A stretch of DNA of 64,000 nt from Sphingoaurantiacus capsulatus. Its GTDB lineage: Bacteria > Pseudomonadota > Alphaproteobacteria > Sphingomonadales > Sphingomonadaceae. The stretch is taken from positions 496,001 to 560,000 of the forward strand of contig NZ_JBHRXV010000001.1 in NCBI RefSeq assembly GCF_042648405.1. Reading direction: 5' to 3'. Of this stretch, positions 16,446 to 25,537 are shown in pieces. Position 1 is the first letter of the stretch. Every line of letters starts with the position of its first letter. The notes beneath the pieces are model-generated. The model was not told where the DNA came from, did not search any database, and saw only the letters and a program-made list of their open reading frames with translations. The translations under genes and the position numbers were made by a program.

Positions 16446-17021
16446 TTACGCCGGCAGCGGCGTAAACGTCGTCATCGCGTAGAGCATCGGGATCGACAGC
16501 ACGAGATTGGTGCGGCTGGTCAGCATCGCGACGCGCGCCGACTTCGCCTTGCTGGCGTCGTCCGCCTCGACGATGCCGAGCGCGCGCTTCTGGTTCGGCC
16601 AGATGATGAACCAGACGTTGAACGCCATCACGAGACCGAGCCACATGCCGATGCCGATCAGGCGGAGGCCTTCCTGCAGCAGCAGCGCCTCCACCAGATA
16701 GCCCGAGCGCATAGCGAGGATGAGGCCGAGCAGCACCGTCGCGGCGGCGGCCCAGCGAAACCAGAACAGCGCGGCCGGGGCAATATACTTAGACACCGCC
16801 GGCTTCAGCTCGGCAGGCACCTTCGGCATCGTCGGGATCTGCACGAAGTTGAAATAATAGAGCAGGCCGATCCACAGAATGCCGAAGAAGGTGTGGATGT
16901 ACTGGATGACCGGCAGCTCCAGCGCGCTCATCGCGTCGCCGTGCAGACCGAACATCAGTACCAGCATCAGCACAACGCCGGTAATCAGCGCCAGGTGGAA
17001 ATTCTCCAGCAGCTTAGCCAT
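16446..17021 (-). CDS. PuuD-like (urate hydroxylase N-terminal domain) membrane protein
   Basis: 191 residues with five predicted membrane segments at about 9-27, 38-62, 86-104, 119-139 and 171-185. The stretch IQYIHTFFGILWIGLLYYFN and the NVWFIIWPNQKRALG region resemble the membrane domain of PuuD (Urate_ox_N). Full PuuD carries a longer membrane part and a C-terminal cytochrome c domain with CxxCH; neither is here. Function could therefore differ from urate oxidation. No purine catabolism genes nearby. Confidence 0.6.
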   Translation of the reverse strand: MAKLLENFHLALITGVVLMLVLMFGLHGDAMSALELPVIQYIHTFFGILWIGLLYYFNFVQIPTMPKVPAELKPAVSKYIAPAALFWFRWAAAATVLLGLILAMRSGYLVEALLLQEGLRLIGIGMWLGLVMAFNVWFIIWPNQKRALGIVEADDASKAKSARVAMLTSRTNLVLSIPMLYAMTTFTPLPA

Positions 17022-17083
17022 TTCGTCCCCCTTTTCGGATCGTTCCGGGCGACCATAGCTCCGCTGTGGCGGCTTGTCACACC

Positions 17084-17512
17084 TTAGCGATGCCGTTCGA
17101 GCAACGCATCAATCGAATATTTGCCCGCGCCGCGCGTCCCGAAATAGAGGCCGAGGAACACGAGGATCAGCGCCGGCCACCAGCCGGGAAAGGGCTGCGT
17201 CCAATGCACGAACCAGCAGGCGACTATGAAATTGACCACGGTGAAGAGTCCGAGCCAGCGCGTCATCAGCCCGAGGATGAAGGCGATACCGGCGAGAAAC
17301 TGGAACCACACCGACACCGGCGCCCACAGTTCCGGGTTGGGGATGCCTGCCTGCCGGCAGAAATCGACGAAGATCTGCATGCGCGCCGCGCTGAACACAT
17401 TGTCCTGCGTCTGGTAGATGAGGAAGCTGCCGGTCACGAGCCGCAGCAGCAGCAGGGTCAGGTCGCCGAACCGCGCCAGCGGCGTCAGCAGCAAAAGGTC
17501 GCGCATCATCAT
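17084..17512 (-). CDS. DoxX family membrane protein
   Basis: 142 residues, four transmembrane segments (about 13-31, 58-74, 80-98, 106-122), typical of DoxX-like quinone or redox-linked membrane proteins. Start chosen at ATG 17512 (MMMRDLLLLTP) because GAGGGGAG directly precedes it; the frame from 17545 adds an unlikely basic stretch. Divergent from the phospholipase D gene. Specific function unknown. Confidence 0.78.
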   Translation of the reverse strand: MMMRDLLLLTPLARFGDLTLLLLRLVTGSFLIYQTQDNVFSAARMQIFVDFCRQAGIPNPELWAPVSVWFQFLAGIAFILGLMTRWLGLFTVVNFIVACWFVHWTQPFPGWWPALILVFLGLYFGTRGAGKYSIDALLERHR

Positions 17513-17580
17513 CTCCCCTCGACGCAGCCGATGCCGATGGCACATCAGGCGTCACGGGCGGTTGTTACGACAACGAAGCA

Positions 17581-18768
17581 ATGAGGAGCGACGCGATCTC
17601 GACTGGCGACCCATCCGCATCGACGGACGGCTTGTCGTCGCCGGTGACGGTGGCGGGCAACCGGCTGACCCTGCTGCCTGACGGCCCCGACGCCCGCCCG
17701 GCGCTGCTCGAGCTGATCGAGGGCGCGAAGACCGAGCTTCACCTGATCTTCTACATCTACGAACCCGACAGGATCGGCACCGAGGTGCGCGATGCGCTGA
17801 CCGCCGCGGCGCAACGCGGTGTCGAGGTGCATCTGGTGCTCGACGGCTTCGGCAGCGCCGGGGTCGACGACGAATTCTTCAAGCCGATGATCGACGCGGG
17901 CGGCGACTTCTGCCGGTTCCACCCGCGCTTCGGCCGTCGCTATCTGCTGCGCAATCACCAGAAGATGGCGATCGCCGACCGCACCCGCGCGATCATCGGC
18001 GGCTTCAACATCGCCGACAATTATTTCGAGACCGGGCGGGAGGACAGTTTCCGCGACCTCGGCCTGATCATCGACGGGCCGGCCGCAGACCATCTCGCCG
18101 CCTATTTCGAGCGGCTGTTCCACTGGATCAAGAGCAAGCGCCCGACCCTGCGCTCGCTGCGCCGCATCCTCTCCACCCTGACACAGAGCCATGGCCCGGT
18201 GCGCTGGATTTTCGGCGGCCCGTCGCGGCGGATCAGCCCTTATGCGCGGCAGCTCCGCACCGACATGAAGGCGGGCCAGCGGCTGCGCATGATGATGGCC
18301 TATTTCGCGCCCAACCCGCGCTGGCTGCGGCTGTTCGGCAACCTCGCGCGCCGCGGCGAGGCCACGCTGATCACCGCGGGCAAGAAGAGCGACGTGCCGC
18401 TCGCGCGCCTCGCGGCCTGGGCCACCTATGGCTCGCTGCTGCGGCGGCGGGTGAATATCTTCGAGTATCGGCCGCGCGCGCTGCACGCGAAGATGATCGT
18501 CATCGACGACATCGTCTATCTCGGCTCGGGCAATTTCGACATGCGCAGCCTGTACCTCAACCTCGAGGTGATGCTCCGCGTCGACGATCCCAGCTTCGCC
18601 GAGCATCTGCGCGCGATGTTCGACCGGGAACTGGAGGGCTGCCAGCCGATCAGCCGCGAACTCTACCACCGCGCCGCCACGTGGTCCAACCGGCTGTGGT
18701 GGCGGCTCGCCTATTGGCTGTTCGTCACCGCCGACCTCGCCCTGTCGCGGACCTTGACCCACCGTTGA
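17581..18768 (+). CDS. Phospholipase D superfamily protein, cardiolipin synthase-like
   Basis: 395 residues with two HKD motifs: H126xK..D in NHQKMAIADRTRAIIGGFN and H302xK..D in LHAKMIVIDDIVYLGSGNFD. Two complete motifs make a functional phosphatidyltransferase or phospholipase likely. No N-terminal membrane helices of classical ClsA; a hydrophobic C-terminal segment (WWRLAYWLFVTADLAL, about 372-387) could associate with membrane. Start ATG 17581 follows a poor ribosome site. The EamA gene follows 31 nt downstream. Confidence 0.88.
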   Translation: MRSDAISTGDPSASTDGLSSPVTVAGNRLTLLPDGPDARPALLELIEGAKTELHLIFYIYEPDRIGTEVRDALTAAAQRGVEVHLVLDGFGSAGVDDEFFKPMIDAGGDFCRFHPRFGRRYLLRNHQKMAIADRTRAIIGGFNIADNYFETGREDSFRDLGLIIDGPAADHLAAYFERLFHWIKSKRPTLRSLRRILSTLTQSHGPVRWIFGGPSRRISPYARQLRTDMKAGQRLRMMMAYFAPNPRWLRLFGNLARRGEATLITAGKKSDVPLARLAAWATYGSLLRRRVNIFEYRPRALHAKMIVIDDIVYLGSGNFDMRSLYLNLEVMLRVDDPSFAEHLRAMFDRELEGCQPISRELYHRAATWSNRLWWRLAYWLFVTADLALSRTLTHR

Positions 18769-18799
18769 CAGCCGTGCTGCCGCGGGCGAGCAAGGTGAA

Positions 18800-19693
18800 A
18801 TGGCACGATCCGATCCATCTCCGCCGAAAGCCGGCGTCTCGCCGCTGCTGATCGCCGCCGTCGCGATCGGCGTGCTGGCGGCGATGGACGGCGTGATGAA
18901 GCAGGTGGTAGCGACCACCAATCCGCTCACCGCCACCTTCGGGCGCAGCCTGCTCGGCATCCTGATCGCGGTGCCGCTCTGGGTGCTGGTCGGTCGGCCG
19001 AGGCTGCAGCCCGGCGCGATGGGCGCGCACCTCATCCGCGGCTTCGTGATGACGCTCGCCGCCTGCGCCTTCTTCTGGGCTCTGACGGTGCTGCCGCTCG
19101 CCGAGGCGGTCACGCTCTCCTTCGTCTCGCCGCTGCTCATTCCCTTCATCGCCTGGGCGCTGCTCGGCGAACGGCCGCGCGCCACCAGCCTGATCGCCGG
19201 GGTCATCGGCTTCACCGGCGTACTGCTCACCACGCAGGGCGCGTCACCCGACGCGGATACGCCGCAGCGAACGCTCGGCATCGTCGCGATGCTGGTCGCC
19301 GCCGTCACCTGGGCGTCGGCGCTCGTTCTGCTGCGCGGCCGCGCCAGCCAGGACGGGCCGGCGATCATCACCTTGATGGGCGCGGCGGTACCGGCGGCCT
19401 TGCTGGCCCCCGTTGCGCTGGTGGTCGGCGAGGTGCCGTCGCTGGAGGCCACCGCGTGGCTGCTGCTCGGCGCCGCGCTCACCGTCGGCGGCGTGTGGAT
19501 GCTGACGCAGGCCTATTCCCGCGCCGAGGCGCAGGTGCTGGCGCCGATCGAATTCACCGCGCTCGGCTGGGCCGCGCTCATCGGCTGGGCCTTCTTCGAC
19601 GAACTGCCCCGCACCGAAGTGTGGGCGGGCGCCGCGATCATCATCGGCGCATGTTTATTCGCGGCGTGGGACGAACGGCGGAGCAAGAGATAA
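18800..19693 (+). CDS. EamA/DMT family transporter
   Basis: 297 residues with ten predicted transmembrane helices in two EamA repeats, for example GVLAAMDGVMKQVVA near the start, PLLIPFIAWALLGERPRATS ending the first half, and FTALGWAALIGWAFFDELP in the second. Drug/metabolite exporters of this kind carry small metabolites; substrate not readable. The proton-coupled 10-TM type is usual. Follows the PLD gene closely and could be co-transcribed; ends before a REPIN-like repeat. Confidence 0.88.
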   Translation: MARSDPSPPKAGVSPLLIAAVAIGVLAAMDGVMKQVVATTNPLTATFGRSLLGILIAVPLWVLVGRPRLQPGAMGAHLIRGFVMTLAACAFFWALTVLPLAEAVTLSFVSPLLIPFIAWALLGERPRATSLIAGVIGFTGVLLTTQGASPDADTPQRTLGIVAMLVAAVTWASALVLLRGRASQDGPAIITLMGAAVPAALLAPVALVVGEVPSLEATAWLLLGAALTVGGVWMLTQAYSRAEAQVLAPIEFTALGWAALIGWAFFDELPRTEVWAGAAIIIGACLFAAWDERRSKR

Positions 19694-19706
19694 CACCCCC
19701 CACATC

Positions 19707-19774
19707 CGTCATCCCGGCGAAGGCCGGGATCCATACCAACCGCCGCATGGATTCCGGCCTTCGCCGGAATGACG
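19707..19774. repeat. REPIN-like palindrome
   Basis: Arms CGTCATCCCGGCGAAGGCCG and CGGCCTTCGCCGGAATGACG around a short spacer. One arm has TCCCGG and the other CCGGAA, so the outer stem has a mismatch. Between convergent genes, where it could also serve as a two-way terminator. Confidence 0.85.
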
Positions 19775-19787
19775 GGCTTGTTGAGCG

Positions 19788-20402
19788 CTATCGATGCGCG
19801 AAATACAACTGCGCCGGCGGGACGTTGATCGCCTCGAAGTCGCGGTCGATGCGGGCGAAGCGCGGTTCCAGCACCTCGAGCACCTTCGGTGAGAATTGAT
19901 AGACGAGGAATTGCCCGCCCGGCGCCAGCGCGGCGTGAGTCGCGTCGGCGATGTCGTTGCGCACGCCTTCGGGCATCGTCGAGAAGGGGATACCCGAGAT
20001 GATATAGTCGGCCTTGCCCAGCCCGGCTTCCGCGAGCACGCGGCCGACATCGGCAGCGGAGCGATGCAGGACGATCAGGCGCGGATCGCGAAAAGCCGTC
20101 TTCAGGAATTCAGTGAAATCGTCGTTGAGTTCGAACAGCACCAGCTTCGCATCGGGGTGCATGCGGCGCAGCACCTCGGCGGAGATGTTGCCGATGCCCG
20201 GGCCATATTCGACGAACAGCCGCGCGTTCGCCCAGTCGACCGGCGCGAGCAGCTTGTCGATGAGGAAGCGCGAGCTGGGGATCACCGAGCCGAGCATCTT
20301 CGGATGCTTCACGAAGTTCTTGGCGAACAGCATCAGCTGCTCACCCTTCGAGGGCGTGCGCTCGAGGATCCCGCCGGCACCGACCGCCACTGCACGCTCC
20401 AT
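19788..20402 (-). CDS. Class I SAM-dependent methyltransferase, phospholipid-methyltransferase-like
   Basis: 204 residues from ATG 20402. SAM-binding motif I is LFVEYGPGIGNISAEVLRRM; motif II-like KLVLFELND; then DYIISGIPFSTMP, reminiscent of the PmtA / KsgA-like group. The N-terminus MLFAKNFVKHPKMLGSVIPS is often seen in PmtA-type phosphatidylethanolamine N-methyltransferases. A start at 20426 is also possible. Divergent from the MFS gene. Calling it PmtA would go beyond the evidence. Confidence 0.75.
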   Translation of the reverse strand: MERAVAVGAGGILERTPSKGEQLMLFAKNFVKHPKMLGSVIPSSRFLIDKLLAPVDWANARLFVEYGPGIGNISAEVLRRMHPDAKLVLFELNDDFTEFLKTAFRDPRLIVLHRSAADVGRVLAEAGLGKADYIISGIPFSTMPEGVRNDIADATHAALAPGGQFLVYQFSPKVLEVLEPRFARIDRDFEAINVPPAQLYFAHR

Positions 20403-20560
20403 CTTCACCCCGTTCGCCGTTCGCATTGATGACTGCAACATGGTTGCAACAGGCTGAACATCCAAGGCCGGACTTTGTGCCGCGCCCGTGCGTGCCCGGA
20501 AACAAAGCTGACGCCTTGCGCAGGCTTCACAAAGCAAAGCTTGCGCGCCATGCAAGGGAC

Positions 20561-21877
20561 ATGACCGCCGCCCTTCCCCGCCGAGACTTCGGCCTGCTGT
20601 TCGCAGTGCTGCTGGTGGTGGCGGCGGGCAATACCGCGCTCCAGTCGGTGCTGCCAGCGGTCGGCCGGGCGATCCAAATCCCCGACATGCTGATCGCGAT
20701 CATCTTCAGCTTCTCGGCACTGTTCTGGACGGTGTCGGCGCCTTTCTGGGCGCGCCAGTCGGACATGCGCGGCCGCAAGCGGCTGATGCAGCTCGGCATG
20801 GCCGGTTTCGCCGTCTCGACCCTGCTCTGCGCCTTTGCCCTCCTCGGTGGCCTCAAGGGCGTGCTGCTGCCGATCGGCACCTTCATCCTCTTCGCCGCCG
20901 CGCGCTGCCTGTTCGGCCTGTTCGGCTCGGCGTCGAACCCCGCCGCGCAGGCCTATGTCGCCGGCCGCACCAGCGAGGCGGAGCGGACCAAGGGCCTCGC
21001 CACGCTCTCCTCGGCCTTCGGCCTCGGCACCATTCTCGGCCCCGCCGTCGCACCGCTGTTCATCCTGCCGTGGGTAACCTTCTCCGGGCCCTTGTTTGCC
21101 TTCGCCTTCATCGCGATCGGCGTGCTGATCGCCATCACCAAGCTGCTGCCCGACGACACGCCGACCCCGCGCCGGGGCGCCGGGGCGCCCGCGGCGATGC
21201 CATCGATCGGCGGCACCAACACCGGCGCGCATGTGACGGCGGCGCAGCGCGGGCGCGGTGACCGCATCCCGTGGCGCGACCCGCGCATCCGGCCGTTCGT
21301 CATCTACGGCTTCGTCATCGGCTCGATCCAGGCGGCGACCGGCCAGGCGCTCGGCTTCTTCATCATCGACCGCCTCGCCCATTCGCCGCAGGAGGCGCAG
21401 CCACTGATCTCGGTGACCTTCATGGCGGGCGCCGCCGCGACCCTGCTCGCGCAATGGGGGCTGATCCGCATGCTCGATCTGCGGCCTGGCACCTTGATGC
21501 GCTGGGGCGCGGCGCTGGCGGCGATCGGCACGCTCGGCATCGCCATCGCGCCCAATTTCCACGGGCTGGTCGTCGCCTATGCGCTGGCCAGCCTCGGCAA
21601 CGGCTTCGCGCGGCCAGGCTTCACAGCCGGCGCCTCGCTGATGGTCGGTGAGGAGGATCAGGGGTCGGTCGCCGGTGCGATCACCGCGGTCAACGGCTCC
21701 TGCTTCATTTTCGCCCCCGCCATCGGCATCGGCCTCTACGAGCTCAACCCGCCGGTCCCCTATCTGCTCGGTGCGGCGGGCGCGGCGGCGCTGTTCGCCT
21801 ATGCCTGGTTCAATCGCACGCTGAGTCGGAATTGGGAGGTTGCCGCGACCGACCAGCCGACCGACAACATCCACTGA
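20561..21877 (+). CDS. MFS transporter
   Basis: 438 residues from ATG 20561, preceded by AAGGGA; the frame open from 20426 has no such site. Twelve transmembrane helices. Motif A-like WARQSDMRGRKRLMQLGMAG in loop 2-3 and the GTILGPAVAP segment match the tetracycline-resistance/drug-H+ antiporter type. The acyl-CoA ligase gene begins 28 nt downstream, so it may import or export a substrate or product of that pathway; that is inference. Confidence 0.87.
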   Translation: MTAALPRRDFGLLFAVLLVVAAGNTALQSVLPAVGRAIQIPDMLIAIIFSFSALFWTVSAPFWARQSDMRGRKRLMQLGMAGFAVSTLLCAFALLGGLKGVLLPIGTFILFAAARCLFGLFGSASNPAAQAYVAGRTSEAERTKGLATLSSAFGLGTILGPAVAPLFILPWVTFSGPLFAFAFIAIGVLIAITKLLPDDTPTPRRGAGAPAAMPSIGGTNTGAHVTAAQRGRGDRIPWRDPRIRPFVIYGFVIGSIQAATGQALGFFIIDRLAHSPQEAQPLISVTFMAGAAATLLAQWGLIRMLDLRPGTLMRWGAALAAIGTLGIAIAPNFHGLVVAYALASLGNGFARPGFTAGASLMVGEEDQGSVAGAITAVNGSCFIFAPAIGIGLYELNPPVPYLLGAAGAAALFAYAWFNRTLSRNWEVAATDQPTDNIH

Positions 21878-21905
21878 GAAGCACAAGACTTCACAGGGGA
21901 GCTCA

Positions 21906-23633
21906 ATGACTGCCAAGCCGTGGCCCGCCATGTCGATCGCACAGGCGCACGCGATGCTGACCGCACCGGGAACGCCGTTTGAGATGGAGGAGGTCGTCAT
22001 CCGCGGCGTCCCCACGCGGACGTGGAAGAACGCGCCGCCGACCCTGCGCGACGTGTTCCTGCTCGGGCGCGGGCACGGCGAGCGCATCTTCCTCACCTAT
22101 GACGAGGAGCGCGCCAGCTTCGAGGCTTTCGCGCGCGCCACCCTCACCTTCGCGCACCAGTTACAGGCCGACGGCGTCAGGAAGGGCGACCGCGTCGCCA
22201 TCGTCATGCGCAACCTGCCCGAATGGCCGGTTGTCTATTTCGGCGCGGCGCTGGCCGGCGCGATCGTCACGCCGCTCAATGCCTGGTGGACCGGGCCGGA
22301 ACTCGAATATGGCCTCACCGATTCCGGCGCCAAAGTCGCGATCGTCGACGCCGAGCGGCTGGGGCGGATCGAGGAGCATCTGCCCAACTGCCCCGATCTC
22401 CGACGCGTCTACGTCACCCGCTTCGGCGACGAGATCGCCCACCCGGCCATCGCGCCGCTGGAAGGCGTGATCGGCAAGGTCAGCGGCTGGGCGTCGCTGC
22501 CCGACCGTCCCGTCCCCGACGTCGATCTGCACCCCGACGACGACGCGACGATCTTCTACACCTCGGGCACCACCGGGCAGCCGAAGGGCGCGCTCGCTAC
22601 CCACCGCAACATCGTCTCCAACATCATGGCGAGCGGCCTGTCCGGCGCGCGCTCCTACCTCCGCCGCGGCGAAGCGCCGCCGCAGCCCGATCCGACGGGG
22701 CCGCAGAAGGCGACGCTGCTCTCGGTGCCTTTCTTCCACGCCACCGGCTGCTTCGCGGTGCTGGGGCCGTCGCTCGCCGGCGGCGCCAAGCTGTGCCTGA
22801 TGCGCAAGTTCGAGGCGGAGCTGGCGATGGCGATGATCGAGCGCGAGAAGATCACCAGCGCCGGCGGCGTGCCGACCATCGCCTGGCAGCTGCTCGAGCA
22901 TCCCGAGCGCCACAAATACGACCTCTCCAGCCTCGAGACCGTCTCCTACGGCGGCGCCCCCTCGGCGCCCGAGCTCGTGCGCAAGATCAAGGAAACCTGG
23001 CCCAAGTCGCAGCCCGGCAACGGCTGGGGCATGACCGAGACCAGCGCCACCTTCACCCACCACATGGCGGAGGATTACCTGACCCGCCCCGACAGCTGCG
23101 GCCCCGCCGTGCCGGTGTGCGACATGAAGATCGTCGACGTCGCGACGGGCCGGGAGCTGGGCGTCGACGAGGTCGGCGAGCTGTGGGGCAAGGGACCCAA
23201 TGTGGTGAAGGGCTATTGGAACAAGCCCGAGGCAACGGCGCAGACTTTCGTCGACGGCTGGGTCAAGACCGGCGACCTCGCGCGCATCGACGAAGAGGGC
23301 TTCGCCTTCATCATCGACCGCGCCAAGGACATGCTGATCCGCGGTGGCGAGAACATCTACTGCATCGAGGTCGAAAACTGCCTCTATGACCATCCGGCGG
23401 TAATGGACGCCGCCATTGTCGGCATCCCGCACAAGACCTTGGGCGAGGAGCCGGGGGCGGTGGTAACGCTGAAGCCCGAGGCGGAGGCGACCGAGGCCGA
23501 ACTCCGCGCCCATGTCGCCGAGCATCTCGCGGCGTTCAAGGTGCCGGTGAAAGTGCTGATTCAGCGGGAGACGTTGCCGCGGAACGCCAACGGCAAGATC
23601 ATGAAGAACGAGCTGAAGAAGCTGTTCGTTTAG
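21906..23633 (+). CDS. Acyl-CoA synthetase / AMP-dependent ligase
   Basis: 575 residues, class I adenylate-forming enzyme making an acyl-CoA from a carboxylic acid, ATP and CoA. P-loop IFYTSGTTGQPKGAL, adenine region GWGMTETSAT, hinge GWVKTGDLARIDEEGF, RAKDMLIRGGENIY, and the catalytic Lys in PRNANGKIMKNEL. Start at ATG 21906 after a GGGGAGCT site. Long-chain, steroid or terpenoid acids are possible given the acyl-CoA dehydrogenases and oxidoreductases downstream, but substrate is not determined. Confidence 0.92.
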   Translation: MTAKPWPAMSIAQAHAMLTAPGTPFEMEEVVIRGVPTRTWKNAPPTLRDVFLLGRGHGERIFLTYDEERASFEAFARATLTFAHQLQADGVRKGDRVAIVMRNLPEWPVVYFGAALAGAIVTPLNAWWTGPELEYGLTDSGAKVAIVDAERLGRIEEHLPNCPDLRRVYVTRFGDEIAHPAIAPLEGVIGKVSGWASLPDRPVPDVDLHPDDDATIFYTSGTTGQPKGALATHRNIVSNIMASGLSGARSYLRRGEAPPQPDPTGPQKATLLSVPFFHATGCFAVLGPSLAGGAKLCLMRKFEAELAMAMIEREKITSAGGVPTIAWQLLEHPERHKYDLSSLETVSYGGAPSAPELVRKIKETWPKSQPGNGWGMTETSATFTHHMAEDYLTRPDSCGPAVPVCDMKIVDVATGRELGVDEVGELWGKGPNVVKGYWNKPEATAQTFVDGWVKTGDLARIDEEGFAFIIDRAKDMLIRGGENIYCIEVENCLYDHPAVMDAAIVGIPHKTLGEEPGAVVTLKPEAEATEAELRAHVAEHLAAFKVPVKVLIQRETLPRNANGKIMKNELKKLFV

Positions 23634-23661
23634 GGGGCCCTCCCTCTTCCCACTCACTATC

Positions 23662-23730
23662 CGTCATACCGGCGAAAGCCGGTATCCAGACCGACCATCC
23701 GACTGGATACCGGCTTTCGCCGGTATGACG
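23662..23730. repeat. REPIN-like palindrome
   Basis: Arms CGTCATACCGGCGAAAGCCG and CGGCTTTCGCCGGTATGACG are perfectly complementary across a short CCAGACC..GACTGG spacer. The TACCGG/CCGGTA pair shows a compensatory change relative to the TCCCGG copies. Confidence 0.88.
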
Positions 23731-23851
23731 AACCGGGTGTGGATGGGCCGGGGCGTAAGCCCACCGGTCGCCCTGCCTTGCCGGTCGCGTTCTTCGCCCC
23801 CACTCAACATCGCCCACCCACCGGTCGCGCGCACATCGAACCCACTATCGC

Positions 23852-23875
23852 CATCCCGGCGAAGGCCGGGATGAC
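23852..23875. repeat. Solitary REP hairpin
   Basis: Single stem CATCCCGGC, loop, GCCGGGATGAC, equal to one arm of the REPIN-like repeats. A half element, either a progenitor or a deletion product. Confidence 0.7.
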
Positions 23876-23955
23876 AATTCTGGGGAAGGTGGAGGGATGA
23901 CCGCGCTACCAAATGGCTATGGCCGCAGCACGGTAGCCCCGCTTCACTCCCGGCC

Positions 23956-24783
23956 ATGAAGCCCCCCATGCCGCCACAGCCTCTCGCCGGGCGCGTCGCC
24001 CTTGTCGCCGGTGCCTCGCGCAGTCTCGAGCGTGGCATCGCGATCGAAGTCGGGGCAGCCGGCGCGTTCGTCTATCTGCTCGGGCGCACCCTGTCGCCGG
24101 GGTCGGGCACCGGCTCGCTGGTCGAGACGCTCGAACAGGTCGAGGCGCTCGGCGGCCGGGGTGCGACCATCGCCTGCGACTGCCGCGACGATGATGCGCT
24201 CGCCGCCAGCCTCGCGCATGTGCGCCGCACGCACGGCCGGCTCGACATCCTCGTCAACAGCGTGTTCGCCGCCTCGCGCTTCGCCGCGTCGATCGGTAAG
24301 CGCTTCTGGGAAACGCCGACGACGCTCTGGGAGGAGGTCGTCGATCTCGGCGTGCGCTCGGCGTACCTCGCGAGCTGCCGCGCCGCCCCGCTGTTGATCG
24401 AAACAGCACAGCGAACCGGCCAACCCACCGCCATCTTCAACATCAGCGGTCGGGGCGCGGCGCGCTATCGCTACAACGTCGCCTATGGCGTCGGCAAAGC
24501 CGCCACCGACCGGCTGACCCGCGACACCGCCATCGACCTCAGGGAATCAAACGTCGCGGTGATCTCGCTCTGGCCCAACGGCGCCGCCGCCAATCCCGAG
24601 CGGCCCGAGACGCCACGCTACACCGGCCGCGCCGTCGCCGCGCTGGCGGCCGATCCGGTGATCATGGACCGCAGCGGCCAGCCCTTCTGGTCGGCGCAGA
24701 TCGGCGCGGACTATGGCTTCACCGACGAGGCCGGCCACCCGCATGAGGTGCCGGTGCTGGAGGACTATCTCGGCCGCCCTTAG
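23956..24783 (+). CDS. Short-chain dehydrogenase/reductase (DHRS1-like)
   Basis: 275 residues. Rossmann start GRVALVAGASRSLERGIAIE, in which the usual GxSRGxGRG is changed to SRSLERG; NAG-like motif is LVNSVFA; catalytic residues Ser in IFNISGRG and Tyr/Lys in YGVGKAA are present. The C-terminal region (FWSAQIGADYGFTDEAG) resembles DHRS1-type proteins. Cofactor binding should still be possible. Overlaps convergently by 4 nt with the next gene. Its place beside the ligase and oxidoreductases suggests a catabolic role. Confidence 0.85.
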   Translation: MKPPMPPQPLAGRVALVAGASRSLERGIAIEVGAAGAFVYLLGRTLSPGSGTGSLVETLEQVEALGGRGATIACDCRDDDALAASLAHVRRTHGRLDILVNSVFAASRFAASIGKRFWETPTTLWEEVVDLGVRSAYLASCRAAPLLIETAQRTGQPTAIFNISGRGAARYRYNVAYGVGKAATDRLTRDTAIDLRESNVAVISLWPNGAAANPERPETPRYTGRAVAALAADPVIMDRSGQPFWSAQIGADYGFTDEAGHPHEVPVLEDYLGRP

Positions 24784-25199
24784 GCCGCCGCCGCCTTCTG
24801 CACATGGCGCGCGGCAAGGAAGTCGCCGACCGCCACGCCGGCGACCAGCGCAAAGGTGGCGATCGCCGCCAGCCGCTTGGGGTTATCCTTCTTCGCCACC
24901 ACAGCGCCGATCGCCGCGAGGTCGACGAGGTCGCCCGCGAAGCGCGCCCACAGCGGCGCCGGATGCGTCGGCGCGGCGATGGCGGCGACGCCGGTGGCGA
25001 TCTCGCGCGCACCGACCGCCTGGAACATCGGCCCGCCCGCGCCCTTGGCGCCGATCACCTTGCCGAAGCGCGGCCCGAAAAGGCTGTCGACGACGCCGAA
25101 GACGATGCTCGCCGCCCCCACCATGCGCGCGACATTCGCGGGCTCGGCGAGGGTTTCGAGGATCGTCGGGTTGGATTTCTTCGCCACGGCACACTCCAT
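24780..25199 (-). CDS. Small membrane protein of unknown function
   Basis: 139 residues from ATG 25199; GTG 25187 is an alternative with GGAG 6 nt upstream. Four hydrophobic segments, at about 23-38, 55-75, 83-98 and 112-130. Contains VFGVVDSLFGPRFGKVIGAK and AVGAREIATGVAAI. I cannot assign a family with certainty; similar small proteins occur as uncharacterised membrane proteins beside short-chain dehydrogenases. No catalytic motif. Confidence 0.6.
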   Translation of the reverse strand: MECAVAKKSNPTILETLAEPANVARMVGAASIVFGVVDSLFGPRFGKVIGAKGAGGPMFQAVGAREIATGVAAIAAPTHPAPLWARFAGDLVDLAAIGAVVAKKDNPKRLAAIATFALVAGVAVGDFLAARHVQKAAAA

Positions 25200-25297
25200 C
25201 GCTGACAACGCCTGTCGCCAACGGATGCCGCACGGTGCCGTTCCAATCGGACCAATCTCGGTTTGCGCCGGGAAACACGCCGTGACAGCTTCCGCAG

Positions 25298-25537
25298 ATG
25301 GACAAGGAAGCGACCAAGAAGAAAAGCGAACTCAGCCGGGGCGGTCTCGTCATCGTCGCGACCGGTTGGGCGGCGTTTGCAGCACTCGCACAGCACGCCG
25401 AGACTAATTTCGACTATGCGCTGATGGCCGCGATCGTCGCCGCTACCGCTGCGGGAGGCTGGGCGATGAACCGCCTTGTTGCCCGCCACGGCGACGAGAT
25501 CGGCGAAGCGCGTTTCGACACGCGCAACGATCGCTAG
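25298..25537 (+). CDS. Small two-helix membrane protein, unknown
   Basis: 79 residues: a basic N-terminus MDKEATKKKSELSRGG, two hydrophobic helices (about 16-31 and 40-57), and a charged tail. Divergent from the preceding small membrane protein gene and overlapping the oxidoreductase convergently by 4 nt. ATG 25298 lies 12 nt from a weak purine site. No family recognised; codon use looks normal for the region, so I consider it a real gene. Confidence 0.55.
   Translation: MDKEATKKKSELSRGGLVIVATGWAAFAALAQHAETNFDYALMAAIVAATAAGGWAMNRLVARHGDEIGEARFDTRNDR

Larger units (their letters stand above)
23634..23955. other. 322-nt gene-free gap
   Basis: Contains one full REPIN-like palindrome (23662-23730) and a solitary single-arm hairpin of the same family (23852-23875). 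The rest is C-rich DNA with no credible reading frame. No promoter could be assigned with confidence for the SDR gene that follows. Confidence 0.6.

Noticed and set aside
15153..19482. Two 640-codon frames (15153-17087 plus, 17545-19482 minus)
   Set aside because: Both are antisense shadows spanning several real genes and their gaps, which no real gene would do.
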